NCBI RefSeq assembly: GCF_008107695.1
Contig: NZ_VIRG01000070.1
Coordinates: forward strand, 744,001 to 808,000
Direction: 5' to 3'
Length of the DNA: 64,000 nucleotides
Origin: Stappia sp. BW2
Lineage (GTDB): Bacteria > Pseudomonadota > Alphaproteobacteria > Rhizobiales > Stappiaceae
Shown piece by piece: positions 30,833 to 38,894 of the stretch. The notes under the pieces are model-generated. The model was not told the origin of the DNA and ran no database searches. It saw only the letters and a program-made list of their open reading frames with translations. The position numbers were made by a program, and so were the translations under genes. Every line of letters starts with the position of its first letter. Position 1 is the stretch's first letter.

Positions 30833-31369
30833 TCACGGCCCATAGGGCGAGACGCACGCACGGCGCGGTCCGTGATAGGGCTGGAAGCTGTTGTCCACCG
30901 GGCGGTAGGAGCGGTAGCGCTGGTCGCACCATTGATAGTGAGCGGGGCTGTAGCCTCGGCGGTACCGCGGCGGAGCGGCGTATCGTGGGGGCGCAGCGTA
31001 GCGGGGCGGAGCTGCATAGACGGGTGGGGCCGCGTAGCGGGGTGGAGGAGCAACGCCGAAGCCGAACCCAAAGGCTGCCGGAGGGAACCACCAGCCGTTA
31101 TAGCGGCGATAGCCCTGGCGATAGTTCCGGTAGCCCCGGTGCCCGTTGTAGTAATGGCGACCTTTGTGCTTGTTGTAGCCACGATGTGGATTGTGCCCGC
31201 GCCTGTGGTCGACTTTCAGAACGTTTGCCGGCGCCTCCTGCGTCTGTGCCTGCGCGCGCACCGGTAAGGGCGTATGCAGAGGCAGGGGTGCAGCGAATGC
31301 GGGTGAAGCCAAGCCGAGCGCAAGGCCGCCGATGGCTACGTGACTTAGAACGGATTTCCAGACCGGCAT
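30833..31369 (-). CDS. BA14K-family secreted protein with PPRYAAP repeats
   Basis: The 178-residue product has a signal peptide (cleavage near AFA/AP, residue 27) and a His/Arg/Tyr/Gly-rich region (HRRGHNPHRGYNKHKGRHYY). Four or five tandem copies of a PPRYAAP-type heptad follow. The C-terminal BA14K-like motif is HYQWCDQRYRSY...DNSFQPYHGPRRAC. The family was first described in Brucella as an immunoreactive protein with lectin-like activity. It is likely periplasmic or surface-exposed. ATG 31369 with GGAG seven bases upstream is chosen over three upstream Met codons. The repeat number may vary between strains. Confidence 0.85.
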   Translation of the reverse strand: MPVWKSVLSHVAIGGLALGLASPAFAAPLPLHTPLPVRAQAQTQEAPANVLKVDHRRGHNPHRGYNKHKGRHYYNGHRGYRNYRQGYRRYNGWWFPPAAFGFGFGVAPPPRYAAPPVYAAPPRYAAPPRYAAPPRYRRGYSPAHYQWCDQRYRSYRPVDNSFQPYHGPRRACVSPYGP

Positions 31370-31463
31370 GACGTACTCCATGATCATCATGGATATAAAA
31401 CGTGGATCAGCTGGCTTCGTTCCGCGAAATTGCCTCGCTCAGTCATTTGTGATCGGCAGGCGA

Positions 31464-32213
31464 TCAGGAAAGCGGGCCGTAAAATCCGTGTTTGAGAGCA
31501 CGTGCCCAGCCCGGGCGACCGTTCTTTTCCGCTTCGGCTGAGGCTGCGTCCCAGTCATATGTCAGGATCTTTTCCTGAAAGTTCCACGCACCGTGGTTGT
31601 CGGTCATCAGGGCATAGCGGGCATGGGGGCTGCCGGCTTCCATGACATGGCGATTCGGGTGGTCATCCTCGTAGGACGGCAGGCCGACGCTGCCAGGATT
31701 GAGCAGGATCTGCCCGGTTTTCTGCAGCCGGATGAGCCTTGGAATGTGCGTGTGACCGCAGCAGACAACCGGCGCCATTTCGCCCTTCAGTTCGTCCAGC
31801 AAGGTCTGTTCGTCCGGCAGGTGACCTTTGGGGCCTTCCACCTTTTCGGTCAGGTAGCGGTCGTCATTGTCCGGCGTGCCATGGCACAGAAAAATCTCGT
31901 CGGTCAGACGGATGGTCGGCTGGCTGGTTGCCAGCCAGTCGCGGCTGGCCTGCGAAAGACGCTCGGCGGCAAAGACGTCTGTCGGTCCCAGCTTGTCGAT
32001 CGGGTGGTCCAGGACGAAGCGATCGTGATTGCCGCGTACGGTCGGCCAGGCGGTTTCGCGCAGGATGGCAGCGGTTTCCTCCGGCCAGAGCGGGCCGGAG
32101 ACACAATCACCCAGATTGACGATCACGTCCGGCGCTTCCAGCTTCAGGTCTGCCAGCACGGCCTCGAGAGCCAGGACATTGCCGTGAATGTCCGAAACAA
32201 TGGCAATTTTCAT
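31464..32213 (-). CDS. YfcE/MJ0936-type metallophosphoesterase
   Basis: A 249-residue calcineurin-like phosphoesterase. All five metal-binding blocks are visible: SDIHGN (residues 7-12), NLGDCVSGP near 34, RGNHD near 59, the FLCHGTP segment near 109, and CCGHTHIPR near 151. It should hydrolyse phosphodiesters in a two-metal mechanism; the natural substrate is unknown. It starts just after the DUF4260 gene (three-base gap) on the same strand, so the two form an operon. Confidence 0.9.
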   Translation of the reverse strand: MKIAIVSDIHGNVLALEAVLADLKLEAPDVIVNLGDCVSGPLWPEETAAILRETAWPTVRGNHDRFVLDHPIDKLGPTDVFAAERLSQASRDWLATSQPTIRLTDEIFLCHGTPDNDDRYLTEKVEGPKGHLPDEQTLLDELKGEMAPVVCCGHTHIPRLIRLQKTGQILLNPGSVGLPSYEDDHPNRHVMEAGSPHARYALMTDNHGAWNFQEKILTYDWDAASAEAEKNGRPGWARALKHGFYGPLS

Positions 32214-32216
32214 GGG

Positions 32217-32618
32217 TCAGCTATCCTGTCGGCCGATCCGGCCTAGATGAGTGATCTTGAATCCCTCCGGGCTCTTCAGGCCGTAGCCCAGAACCCGGTT
32301 GAAGGCAATGTGAGCCGTCCAGATGATCGCAATCGGGGCAAAGTCCCAGAAGGCGTAGGCGTCGAGATTATAGTCGGTGAGGATCACGCCGAGCCCCATC
32401 AGAAAGGCGGGGCCAATGTAGGTGTGAAAGAGATTGTAGATTACGGCACCGATGCGTGGATTGGCGAAATAGCCAAGCATCGACAGGTCTGGCACCAGAA
32501 AGAGGATGACGAAGGTCAACCAGGGAGCCCCGGTCCAGAAATAGAGGACCAGCGAGGCAAGCAGGACAAGGAGCGCCTCGATGCGCTGCCAGGCAACAAG
32601 GGACTTTTCGCCGGACAT
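32217..32618 (-). CDS. DUF4260 membrane protein
   Basis: A 133-residue membrane protein with about four hydrophobic segments. The DUF4260 signature LVPDLSMLGYFANPRIGAVIYN lies near residues 41-62, followed by HTYIGPA. The function of the family is unknown. ATG 32618 with AAGG eight bases upstream is preferred, because the open frame further upstream runs into the palindromic repeat at 32698-32823. It is immediately upstream of the metallophosphoesterase on the same strand. Confidence 0.82.
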   Translation of the reverse strand: MSGEKSLVAWQRIEALLVLLASLVLYFWTGAPWLTFVILFLVPDLSMLGYFANPRIGAVIYNLFHTYIGPAFLMGLGVILTDYNLDAYAFWDFAPIAIIWTAHIAFNRVLGYGLKSPEGFKITHLGRIGRQDS

Positions 32619-32697
32619 CGCTTCTACCTTCTTTGCCGAATGAGAAAGGGAGGCGAGGCTGCCTTCGGCCATTCCCGACTTCGTTTTACTATCCGTT

Positions 32698-32823
32698 GTC
32701 ATCCCGGCCAAACGAAGTGCGAGCCGGGACCGGAGAGCCACGGTGTTTGCCGTGGCTCTCCCAATGTCGGTTATGCCTTGGCTTTCCGATCCCGGATCTT
32801 CGCTTTGCTGCGTCCGGGATGAC
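32698..32823 (+). repeat. Paired palindromic intergenic repeat (GTCATCCCGG family)
   Basis: Begins GTCATCCCGG and ends CCGGGATGAC, with a perfect 11-bp hairpin GAGAGCCACGG/CCGTGGCTCTC (loop TGTTTG) inside the left half. The left 42 bp match the repeat at 14965. The right half has its own stem, CCGGATCTTCG...TGCTGCGTCCGG. It fills the gap between the DUF4260 gene and purB. Confidence 0.75.
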
Positions 32824-32849
32824 GAACTGGCAGGGTTTCCAGTGGCGGT

Positions 32850-34178
32850 TTACGCCTTGCCGAACACCCGTTCGAAGATCACGTCGACGTTCTTGGTGTG
32901 ATAGCCAAGGTCGAAGCGGTCGCGGATTTCTTCTTCGGACAGATACTTGCGCACATCCTGGTCGTTCAGAAGCTCGGTCAGGAAGTCGACGGAGGCAGCG
33001 CCTGCCACCTGGTAGCTGTCCCATACCTTCATGGCATTGCGCTGAACCAGACGGTAGGCATCCTCGCGAGAGGAGCCAGCCTGGGTGAGGGCAAGCAGGA
33101 TGCGCTGGGAGTGCACGAGACCGCCGAGCCGGTCCATGTTGCCGATCATGCGCTCCGGATAGATCAGCAGCTTGTCGATGACGCCGGTCAGACGGGCCAA
33201 TGCGAAATCCAGGGTGATGGTCGCGTCCGGGCCGATCATACGCTCGACGGAGGAATGCGAGATGTCGCGCTCGTGCCAGAGAGCCACGTTTTCCATTGCC
33301 GGGATAGAGAAGCCGCGGACGATACGGGCAAGACCGGTCAGGTTTTCGGTCAGGACCGGGTTGCGCTTGTGCGGCATCGCCGACGAGCCCTTCTGGCCCT
33401 TGGAGAAGAATTCTTCCGCTTCCAGAACCTCGGTGCGCTGCAGGTGGCGGATTTCGGTTGCCACGCGCTCGATGGAGGAGGCGATCACGCCGAGGGTCGC
33501 GAAATACATGGCGTGACGGTCGCGCGGGATCACCTGGGTGGAGACCGGCTCGGCCTGGAGGCCCATTGCCTTGGCGACGTGTTCTTCCACAGCCGGGTCG
33601 ATGTTGGCGAAGGTGCCGACCGCACCGGAAATGGCGCAGGTGGCGATTTCCTCACGAGCGGCCAGCAGGCGCTTCTTGCAGCGGTCGAACTCGGCGTAGG
33701 CTTCGGCCATCTTCAGGCCGAAGGTCACCGGCTCGGCATGGATGCCGTGGGAGCGGCCGATGCAGACCGTGTCCTTGTGCTCCATCGCCCGGCGCTTGGT
33801 CGCCTCAAGCAGGGCGTCCATGTCGGCCAGCAGCAAGTCGGTCGCCTTGACCAGCTGGACGTTGAAGCAGGTGTCGAGCACGTCGGAAGAGGTCATGCCC
33901 TGGTGCACGAAACGGGCGTCCGGGCCGACGATTTCCGCCAGATGGGTCAGGAAGGCGATGACATCGTGTTTGGTTTCGCGCTCGATCTCGTCGATACGGT
34001 CGATGTCGAACGTGGCATTGCCGCCTTTTTCCCAGATGGTCTTGGCCGCTTCCTTCGGGATCACACCGCGCTCGGCCAGGGCGTCGCAGGCATGCGCCTC
34101 GATCTCGAACCAGATACGGAACTTCGATTCCGGCGACCAGATGGCAACCATATCGGGGCGGGAATAGCGCGGGATCAT
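32850..34178 (-). CDS. purB: Adenylosuccinate lyase PurB
   Basis: A 442-residue fumarase/aspartase-superfamily enzyme. The family signature with the catalytic serine loop, GSSAMPHKRNP, is near residue 272, and the N-terminal MIPRYSRPDMVAIWSPESKF is typical of the short PurB type. The catalytic His lies in the MTSSDVLDT/GRSHGIHAEPVTFG region. It removes fumarate from SAICAR and from adenylosuccinate. It is on the same strand as purC, S, Q and L but more than 4 kb upstream of purC. Confidence 0.97.
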   Translation of the reverse strand: MIPRYSRPDMVAIWSPESKFRIWFEIEAHACDALAERGVIPKEAAKTIWEKGGNATFDIDRIDEIERETKHDVIAFLTHLAEIVGPDARFVHQGMTSSDVLDTCFNVQLVKATDLLLADMDALLEATKRRAMEHKDTVCIGRSHGIHAEPVTFGLKMAEAYAEFDRCKKRLLAAREEIATCAISGAVGTFANIDPAVEEHVAKAMGLQAEPVSTQVIPRDRHAMYFATLGVIASSIERVATEIRHLQRTEVLEAEEFFSKGQKGSSAMPHKRNPVLTENLTGLARIVRGFSIPAMENVALWHERDISHSSVERMIGPDATITLDFALARLTGVIDKLLIYPERMIGNMDRLGGLVHSQRILLALTQAGSSREDAYRLVQRNAMKVWDSYQVAGAASVDFLTELLNDQDVRKYLSEEEIRDRFDLGYHTKNVDVIFERVFGKA

Positions 34179-34336
34179 CTGCGAATGGACCTCATATGTG
34201 GAAATTCTGGCTGCGGAATAGCAGAGGGGCGCGGCCCCTTCAATGAGGAGAGGCGGTTTTTACTTGCAGCAGGGTGCCTGAATGTGAATTTTACGGTGCA
34301 CACATAGGCGATGCGACTGTCTTTGAGGAGACACGG

Positions 34337-34819
34337 ATGACGATCTGGCGGCCGGCTAACACGATTTCGGTGAAGGCGCTTGCCTTGATCTGGCAGGACG
34401 ATGCGTTGCTTCTGGCCGATGTCCGAGACGACACGGGCCGTATCACCGGTATGCGGCCGCTGGGCGGAACGGTGGAATTCGGCGAGCCCTGGCGCGATAC
34501 GCTTCAGCGAGAGTTTCTGGAAGAACTGGGAGCAAGGATCATCTTGCTCGACGATTATATCGTGATGGAGAACATCTACGATCATCACGGCGTCCCGGGC
34601 CATGAGGTGGTTTTCCTGTGCCACGCCCATTTCACCGACAACAGCTATTACCGGATGGATACGATCATTTACGAGGTGAATGACGAAACCGTTGGTACAG
34701 CGCGGTGGATCACGTTGGAAGAACTGGCTGCCAAGGGACTTGAACTCTATCCCTCTGGATTGAAGGACAGACTGCCTGGGCGGACCGGAAAACCAGTTCC
34801 AGGCCGCCGGTTCAGCTGA
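34337..34819 (+). CDS. Nudix hydrolase
   Basis: A 160-residue protein with a complete Nudix box (Gx5Ex7REUxEExGU) starting at the GG in LGGTVEFGEPW, with REFLEELGA as its second half. The family hydrolyses nucleoside diphosphates linked to another moiety; the substrate is not identifiable. GAGGAG at 34325 supports ATG 34337. The C-terminal basic tail (LPGRTGKPVPGRRFS) is unusual but short. It is divergent from purB. Confidence 0.88.
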   Translation: MTIWRPANTISVKALALIWQDDALLLADVRDDTGRITGMRPLGGTVEFGEPWRDTLQREFLEELGARIILLDDYIVMENIYDHHGVPGHEVVFLCHAHFTDNSYYRMDTIIYEVNDETVGTARWITLEELAAKGLELYPSGLKDRLPGRTGKPVPGRRFS

Positions 34820-34837
34820 TCCGGCGCTCGCAAGCCG

Positions 34838-36415
34838 TCACTCGGTATCGCCGTATTCCATCTGCTCGTCGGCTTTCTCCTCGGCCATGTATTGATCGAA
34901 CTTCTCCTGGCGCAGGTGCAGACGCACCGCCAGGATGTAGATCGCCACTGCCAGCGCGGAGACCACGGCAATATCCGGGCCGACCGGCAGGTATCCGGCA
35001 CCACCACCAAAGGACCCGAGCCACGAGAGCAGCACCAGACCTGCGAGATAGGGCGCAAGCCAGGCCGCTTCGCGCCAGTCAAGGCTGTGGAAGCCTCCCT
35101 GGCTGTTGCGGTAGATCATCAGCAGGAAACCGATGAGCAGGCAGATGCCCAGGTGCAGCATGGTGTCCCAGCCGCTCCAGTAGATGATCAGGCTTGCGAC
35201 CACAAAGGCAAAGCACCCGGTGACAGGGGCAGCCGGCAGCACGAAGGCACGCGGCACATCGGACATCAGCTCCCGGAAGGCCAGCACGGCGACCGGGCCG
35301 ACAACGAATGACAGCACGATGGAGGACGTGTTGAGGGCGAGCACTTCCTTGAACGGCAGGATGAAGAAGAACAGCGCCGACACGGCGAAGTTGATCAGCA
35401 GAGCGAACAGCGGCACGCCGCGGGCGGACAGGGTTTCCATGAACTTCGGAAACAGGCCGTTCTGTGCCATGGCAAGGCCGAGACGTGCATTCGAGCTGAC
35501 GGAAACGAGCGCCGAGGCAAAACTGGAAATGCGGGCGCTGCTGTCCAGAATGCTGACGATCCAGAGCGCACCGACGGCGGTGGCGAGGGCCGCCATGGGG
35601 CCGAGCTCACCCGGGAAGCTGAGCGCTGCCCAGCCTTGCTTGAGCTGTGACGGGTCAAGCGCGCCAAGAAAGGCAAGCTGCAGACCGCCGTAGATCAAGA
35701 GGCAGACCACAAGACTGATCACCAGCGCCAGAGGCACATTGACTTTCGGATTACGAGCCTCGCCCGCCATATCGATCACGTGCCGGAAGCCGATCAGGGC
35801 GAAGATCACACCGCCGGTGGAAATCGCTGACAGAATGCCTTTCAGGCCTTCCGGCGCAAAACCGCCGTATTCGCTGAAATTGGCGTACCGGAACTCGGAC
35901 GTCAGAATGACGGCAGCAAGCAGCGCCGGCACAAGGATCTTCACCCAGGTCAGTGCGGTGTTGATACGGGCAAAGAAACGGACGCCAAAGGCGTTGAGCA
36001 CGGTAAAGAGTGCCAGCAGAACGCAGGCAACGGCCAGCCCAGGGGGGGTGAGAAGCCCGTCCGATCCGTAAAGCCAAGGGGCAAGGCTCTTGGAGTACCG
36101 CAGCACGGCCTCCACCTCGATGGTGGCCGTGGTGTTGTAGCCGACCCAGGCTGTCCAGCTCATCGTCATGGAGACAACCGAGCCGTGGGAGAAATGCGGT
36201 ACGCGCCCAATGCCGCCGGCCACCGGCAGGATCGTCGCGATCTCCGCGAAAGTCGCGGCCAGAAGCAGCATGGCGAAGCCACCGATCACCCAGGCTATGA
36301 GGGCCGATGGCCCTGCCGCCTGGGCGGCCATCAAGGGCGCAAACAGCCAGCCAGATCCAAGAATTCCGCTGATCGCCACGAAGGTGAGGCCCAGCAGACC
36401 GATACTGCGTTGCAT
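34838..36415 (-). CDS. APC-superfamily amino acid permease
   Basis: A 525-residue permease with about 12-14 transmembrane segments. The N-terminal GILGSGWLFAPLMAAQAAGPSA carries the unwound first helix motif of amino acid/polyamine transporters. The C-terminal 20 residues are strongly acidic (EEKADEQMEYGDTE). ATG 36415 is preferred; a TTG three codons upstream is possible. The substrate is unknown. The gene converges on the Nudix gene. The 5' side is followed by repeat DNA. Confidence 0.87.
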   Translation of the reverse strand: MQRSIGLLGLTFVAISGILGSGWLFAPLMAAQAAGPSALIAWVIGGFAMLLLAATFAEIATILPVAGGIGRVPHFSHGSVVSMTMSWTAWVGYNTTATIEVEAVLRYSKSLAPWLYGSDGLLTPPGLAVACVLLALFTVLNAFGVRFFARINTALTWVKILVPALLAAVILTSEFRYANFSEYGGFAPEGLKGILSAISTGGVIFALIGFRHVIDMAGEARNPKVNVPLALVISLVVCLLIYGGLQLAFLGALDPSQLKQGWAALSFPGELGPMAALATAVGALWIVSILDSSARISSFASALVSVSSNARLGLAMAQNGLFPKFMETLSARGVPLFALLINFAVSALFFFILPFKEVLALNTSSIVLSFVVGPVAVLAFRELMSDVPRAFVLPAAPVTGCFAFVVASLIIYWSGWDTMLHLGICLLIGFLLMIYRNSQGGFHSLDWREAAWLAPYLAGLVLLSWLGSFGGGAGYLPVGPDIAVVSALAVAIYILAVRLHLRQEKFDQYMAEEKADEQMEYGDTE

Positions 36416-36544
36416 ATGCGCCAAGACGAATCCCCCCAGTCTTTAACGGAGAGAGCTTAACCGAGGGATCGTCTCAACGGAAAGACGCGTTGCGGAAGTA
36501 TTTGGCGTGTGTCTGGCAGTGAGGGGTGAAGCCGGTGCCTTGGG

Positions 36545-36590
36545 CCCATCTTTCGAGACGGACCTGGCGGTCCTCCTCAAGATGAGGGGG
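36545..36590 (+). repeat. Palindromic repeat R1 (CCCATCCTTCGAGAC family)
   Basis: Reads CCCATCTTTCGAGAC, an inner stem GGACC-TGGC-GGTCC, then TCCTCAAGATGAGG. It pairs as an inverted partner with R2 53 bp away. Outer arms CATC/GATG and GAG/CTC give a nested imperfect hairpin. Confidence 0.8.
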
Positions 36591-36643
36591 CATTTGTAGA
36601 AAGGTTGAAGTCCTATATTGTATTTAGGCCTCTATCCTCCACA

Positions 36644-36685
36644 CCTCATCCTGAGGAAGCGCGAAGCGCTGTCTCGAAGGATGGG
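36644..36685 (-). repeat. Palindromic repeat R2, inverted relative to R1
   Basis: Plus-strand sequence CCTCATCCTGAGGA, inner stem AGCGC-GAA-GCGCT, then GTCTCGAAGGATGGG. It is the reverse orientation of R1 with a completely different but still self-complementary inner stem. The GIY-YIG stop codon lies nine bases beyond it. Confidence 0.8.
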
Positions 36686-36693
36686 CGGATCGC

Positions 36694-36993
36694 TTATTTT
36701 TTCGATGCAGTCTCACCCCGTTTCGACAGTTGGGGAAGCAGATCGAATTCTCCGTTGATAAGCGCTTCTTTCTTGTCACGCCGCCACCCTTTTACCTGCC
36801 GTTCACAGGCAATTGCGTCGGTAAGTTGCTCGAACTCGCAATTGAACACCAGTTCAACCGGTCGATACCGCGCAGTGTAGCCGTCATAAGTTCCTTGTTG
36901 GTGTTCACTAACGCGGCTTGCGAGATCCTTCCTCGTGACGCCTGTGTAGTAGCTGCCGTTCGAACACCTGAGGATGTAGAATGTAACGGTCAT
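36694..36993 (-). CDS. GIY-YIG nuclease domain protein (99 aa)
   Basis: A stand-alone GIY-YIG domain of the UPF0213/YhbQ type. The motif pair is TFYILRC (residues 4-10) and YYTGVTRKDLASRVSEHQQG, with the conserved Arg27. The helix IACERQVKGWRRDKKEALI supplies the catalytic Glu64. Such domains cleave DNA using one metal ion. The gene is enclosed by two inverted repeat pairs (R1/R2 downstream, R3/R4 upstream), with the stop nine bases from R2 and the start 54 bases from R3. It is AT-richer than its neighbours, which suggests a mobile or acquired unit. Activity is inferred. Confidence 0.88.
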   Translation of the reverse strand: MTVTFYILRCSNGSYYTGVTRKDLASRVSEHQQGTYDGYTARYRPVELVFNCEFEQLTDAIACERQVKGWRRDKKEALINGEFDLLPQLSKRGETASKK

Positions 36994-37047
36994 CCGTGCT
37001 GAATATCATGACTTGTGGAAGGAATGGACGGCTGTCTGGTGTGGTGG

Positions 37048-37093
37048 CCCATCCTTCGAGACGGACCTGAAGGTCCTCCTCAGGATGAGGGGG
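37048..37093 (+). repeat. Palindromic repeat R3, same orientation as R1
   Basis: CCCATCCTTCGAGAC, inner stem GGACC-TGAA-GGTCC, then TCCTCAGGATGAGG plus GGG. It differs from R1 mainly in the loop and two outer-arm positions. Confidence 0.85.
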
Positions 37094-37139
37094 AGTGTGT
37101 GGAAAGTCTGACGTGCAAGTTGCCTCACAGTCCCCACCA

Positions 37140-37181
37140 CCTCATCCTGAGGAAGGCTGAAAGCCTGTCTCGAAGGATGGG
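37140..37181 (-). repeat. Palindromic repeat R4, inverted relative to R3
   Basis: CCTCATCCTGAGGA, inner stem AGGCT-GAA-AGCCT, then GTCTCGAAGGATGGG. It forms with R3 an inverted pair of about 134 bp, closely parallel to R1/R2. The spacers of the two pairs share TGT-GAAAG-TGA-GT positions. Confidence 0.85.
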
Positions 37182-37250
37182 CCGCTTGCTCAGGTTGTTA
37201 CCTGAAGATTTCCCGTCGACCAAAGTGCGTTTTCACGCTGAACGCCGGCT

Positions 37251-37922
37251 TCAAGCTTCTTCTGCAGCCTTCCGGATCGCCGAGATATTGCCGGCATAGC
37301 TTTCCACCGTGCCACCCTTGAAGACCGCCGAACCTGCCACCAGAACGTTGGCGCCGGCTGCGGCGACGAGGGGGGCGGTTTCGGGGGTGACGCCGCCGTC
37401 GATTTCCAGATCGATCGGGCGGTCACCGATCATCTGGCGGATGCGGCGGGTCTTTTCGACCTGGGACTGAATGAACTTCTGACCACCAAAACCGGGGTTG
37501 ACCGTCATCACTAGAATGAGGTCCAGCCGGTCGAGCACATATTCAAGGACGCTTTCGGGGGTCGACGGGTTCAGCGAGACACCGGCCTTCTTGCCCAGAT
37601 TGCGGATGGCCTGTAGCGAGCGGTCGAGGTGTGGGCCGGCTTCGGCATGAACGGTGATGATGTCGGACCCGGCCTTGGCGAATGCTTCCAGATAAGGATC
37701 GCAAGGGGCGATCATCAGGTGGGTGTCGAAGATCTTGTCCGTGTGCGGGCGCAGCTTGGCGATAACATCCGGGCCGAAGGTGATGTTCGGTACGAAATGG
37801 CCGTCCATGACGTCGAGATGGATCCAGTCGGCGCCCGCTTCCACGACGTCGCGGACTTCCTGGCCAAGCTTGGAAAAATCGGAGGCGAGGATGGAGGGGG
37901 CAATCTTGATGTCGCGCGGCAT
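37251..37922 (-). CDS. rpe: Ribulose-phosphate 3-epimerase
   Basis: A 223-residue TIM-barrel enzyme. Signature segments are IAPSILASDFSKLG (residues 7-20), IHLDVMDGHFVPNITFGP with metal-binding His and Asp, VMTVNPGFGGQKFI, and LEIDGGVTPETAP. It interconverts ribulose 5-phosphate and xylulose 5-phosphate. The gene is flanked downstream by the R4 repeat. In some relatives rpe lies close to purB, and it is about 3 kb from purB here. Confidence 0.96.
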   Translation of the reverse strand: MPRDIKIAPSILASDFSKLGQEVRDVVEAGADWIHLDVMDGHFVPNITFGPDVIAKLRPHTDKIFDTHLMIAPCDPYLEAFAKAGSDIITVHAEAGPHLDRSLQAIRNLGKKAGVSLNPSTPESVLEYVLDRLDLILVMTVNPGFGGQKFIQSQVEKTRRIRQMIGDRPIDLEIDGGVTPETAPLVAAAGANVLVAGSAVFKGGTVESYAGNISAIRKAAEEA

Positions 37923-38042
37923 GGCAAACTCCCGGACAGGCCAGACGGGCCGTTATCGTTCCGTTTCTGATGGTGCCGCCGCGCTAGCACTTCTGGTGCG
38001 GCCGGGCAAGATGTCCGTGCCGTCCTCAAACGCTTTATGCGC

Positions 38043-38825
38043 CTAAAGCCGTCCCGTTATCGCCAGATATCTGCGGTCCGGCCCCTCGAAACCGTGACTG
38101 TCCATCTGGATGATCACGGCAAAGACAGGCGGGGCTTCATCCGGAAAATGCGTAACGATGCGCTCGATGCGGTAGGCCAGCGGGCAGCGCCGGCTTTCGG
38201 GCAAGCTGCTGTCCTCGTTCAGGATGCGGGTCACGCCGTTGTGCACCATGGTCAGACGGAAACCCTTGGTCTCGGCGCCGTAGCTCTGGCACTGGGCATT
38301 CGGCATGGGGTATTCCGACAGCGTGAGGTCGATTGGATCGTCACCTGACAGGAAGGTGACGCGCGGGGCGACAAGCATCTTGTGAGGATCTGAGGTCAAT
38401 TCCGTGCGCGGGTTGAAGCCGACGGTCTGGCCTTTTCCGGCAATGGCTTTTTGCTGCAGCAGCGGCTGCGCGGCAAGACGGTTCTCCGCGCGGGTCTCGG
38501 AGAGGGCGTTGTCGGCTGAATCACCCGGGCCCGGGTCGACATCCTTGCGCAGGCGGAAGGGCGCGGGCGGCACCCAGGTATCGCCAATCACGTCGACAAC
38601 GAAGATTTCCGAATAGGGAAAGCCCGAGCCGTCCTGCACGCCGTATTGTTCGAAGGCGAAGAAGTCGCCGTTTCGGGAAAACCCGAGAAGTTGAAGCTCG
38701 GCAGTGTCTCCGGCAAGGGCTGCCGGGGCGAGGCCTGCACCGGCCAGAAGGAGCGTTGCGGCACACAGCAGACCCCGGCCTGCGGAAGCGGTCAGGCTTT
38801 TGACGGTGGATGACAGAACGGGCAC
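38043..38825 (-). CDS. Secreted DUF2259 protein
   Basis: The 260-residue product has a long signal peptide (cleavage after ALA, about residue 38) and a soluble domain. It starts AELQLLGFSRNGDFFAFEQYGVQDGSG, characteristic of DUF2259, which are predicted secreted proteins of unknown role. A central KTLV-type Arg/Glu stretch and two cysteines (NAQCQS, SRRCPL) follow. GTG 38825 with AGGA about seven bases upstream is the likely start. It lies about 100 bp upstream of rpe on the same strand and may be co-transcribed. Confidence 0.78.
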   Translation of the reverse strand: MPVLSSTVKSLTASAGRGLLCAATLLLAGAGLAPAALAGDTAELQLLGFSRNGDFFAFEQYGVQDGSGFPYSEIFVVDVIGDTWVPPAPFRLRKDVDPGPGDSADNALSETRAENRLAAQPLLQQKAIAGKGQTVGFNPRTELTSDPHKMLVAPRVTFLSGDDPIDLTLSEYPMPNAQCQSYGAETKGFRLTMVHNGVTRILNEDSSLPESRRCPLAYRIERIVTHFPDEAPPVFAVIIQMDSHGFEGPDRRYLAITGRL

Positions 38826-38894
38826 GGCGTTTTCCTCATGCGAGATGACTGGTCTGGCAAGAGGTAAGCCTAGCAGGTTTACCTGTCAGGTGGG

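Noticed and set aside
36694..36993. The GIY-YIG gene taken as the C-terminal part of UvrC or as a homing endonuclease in an intron
   Set aside because: The frame is complete at 99 residues with its own start and stop, has no UvrC domains, and the flanks are palindromic repeats rather than split exons.
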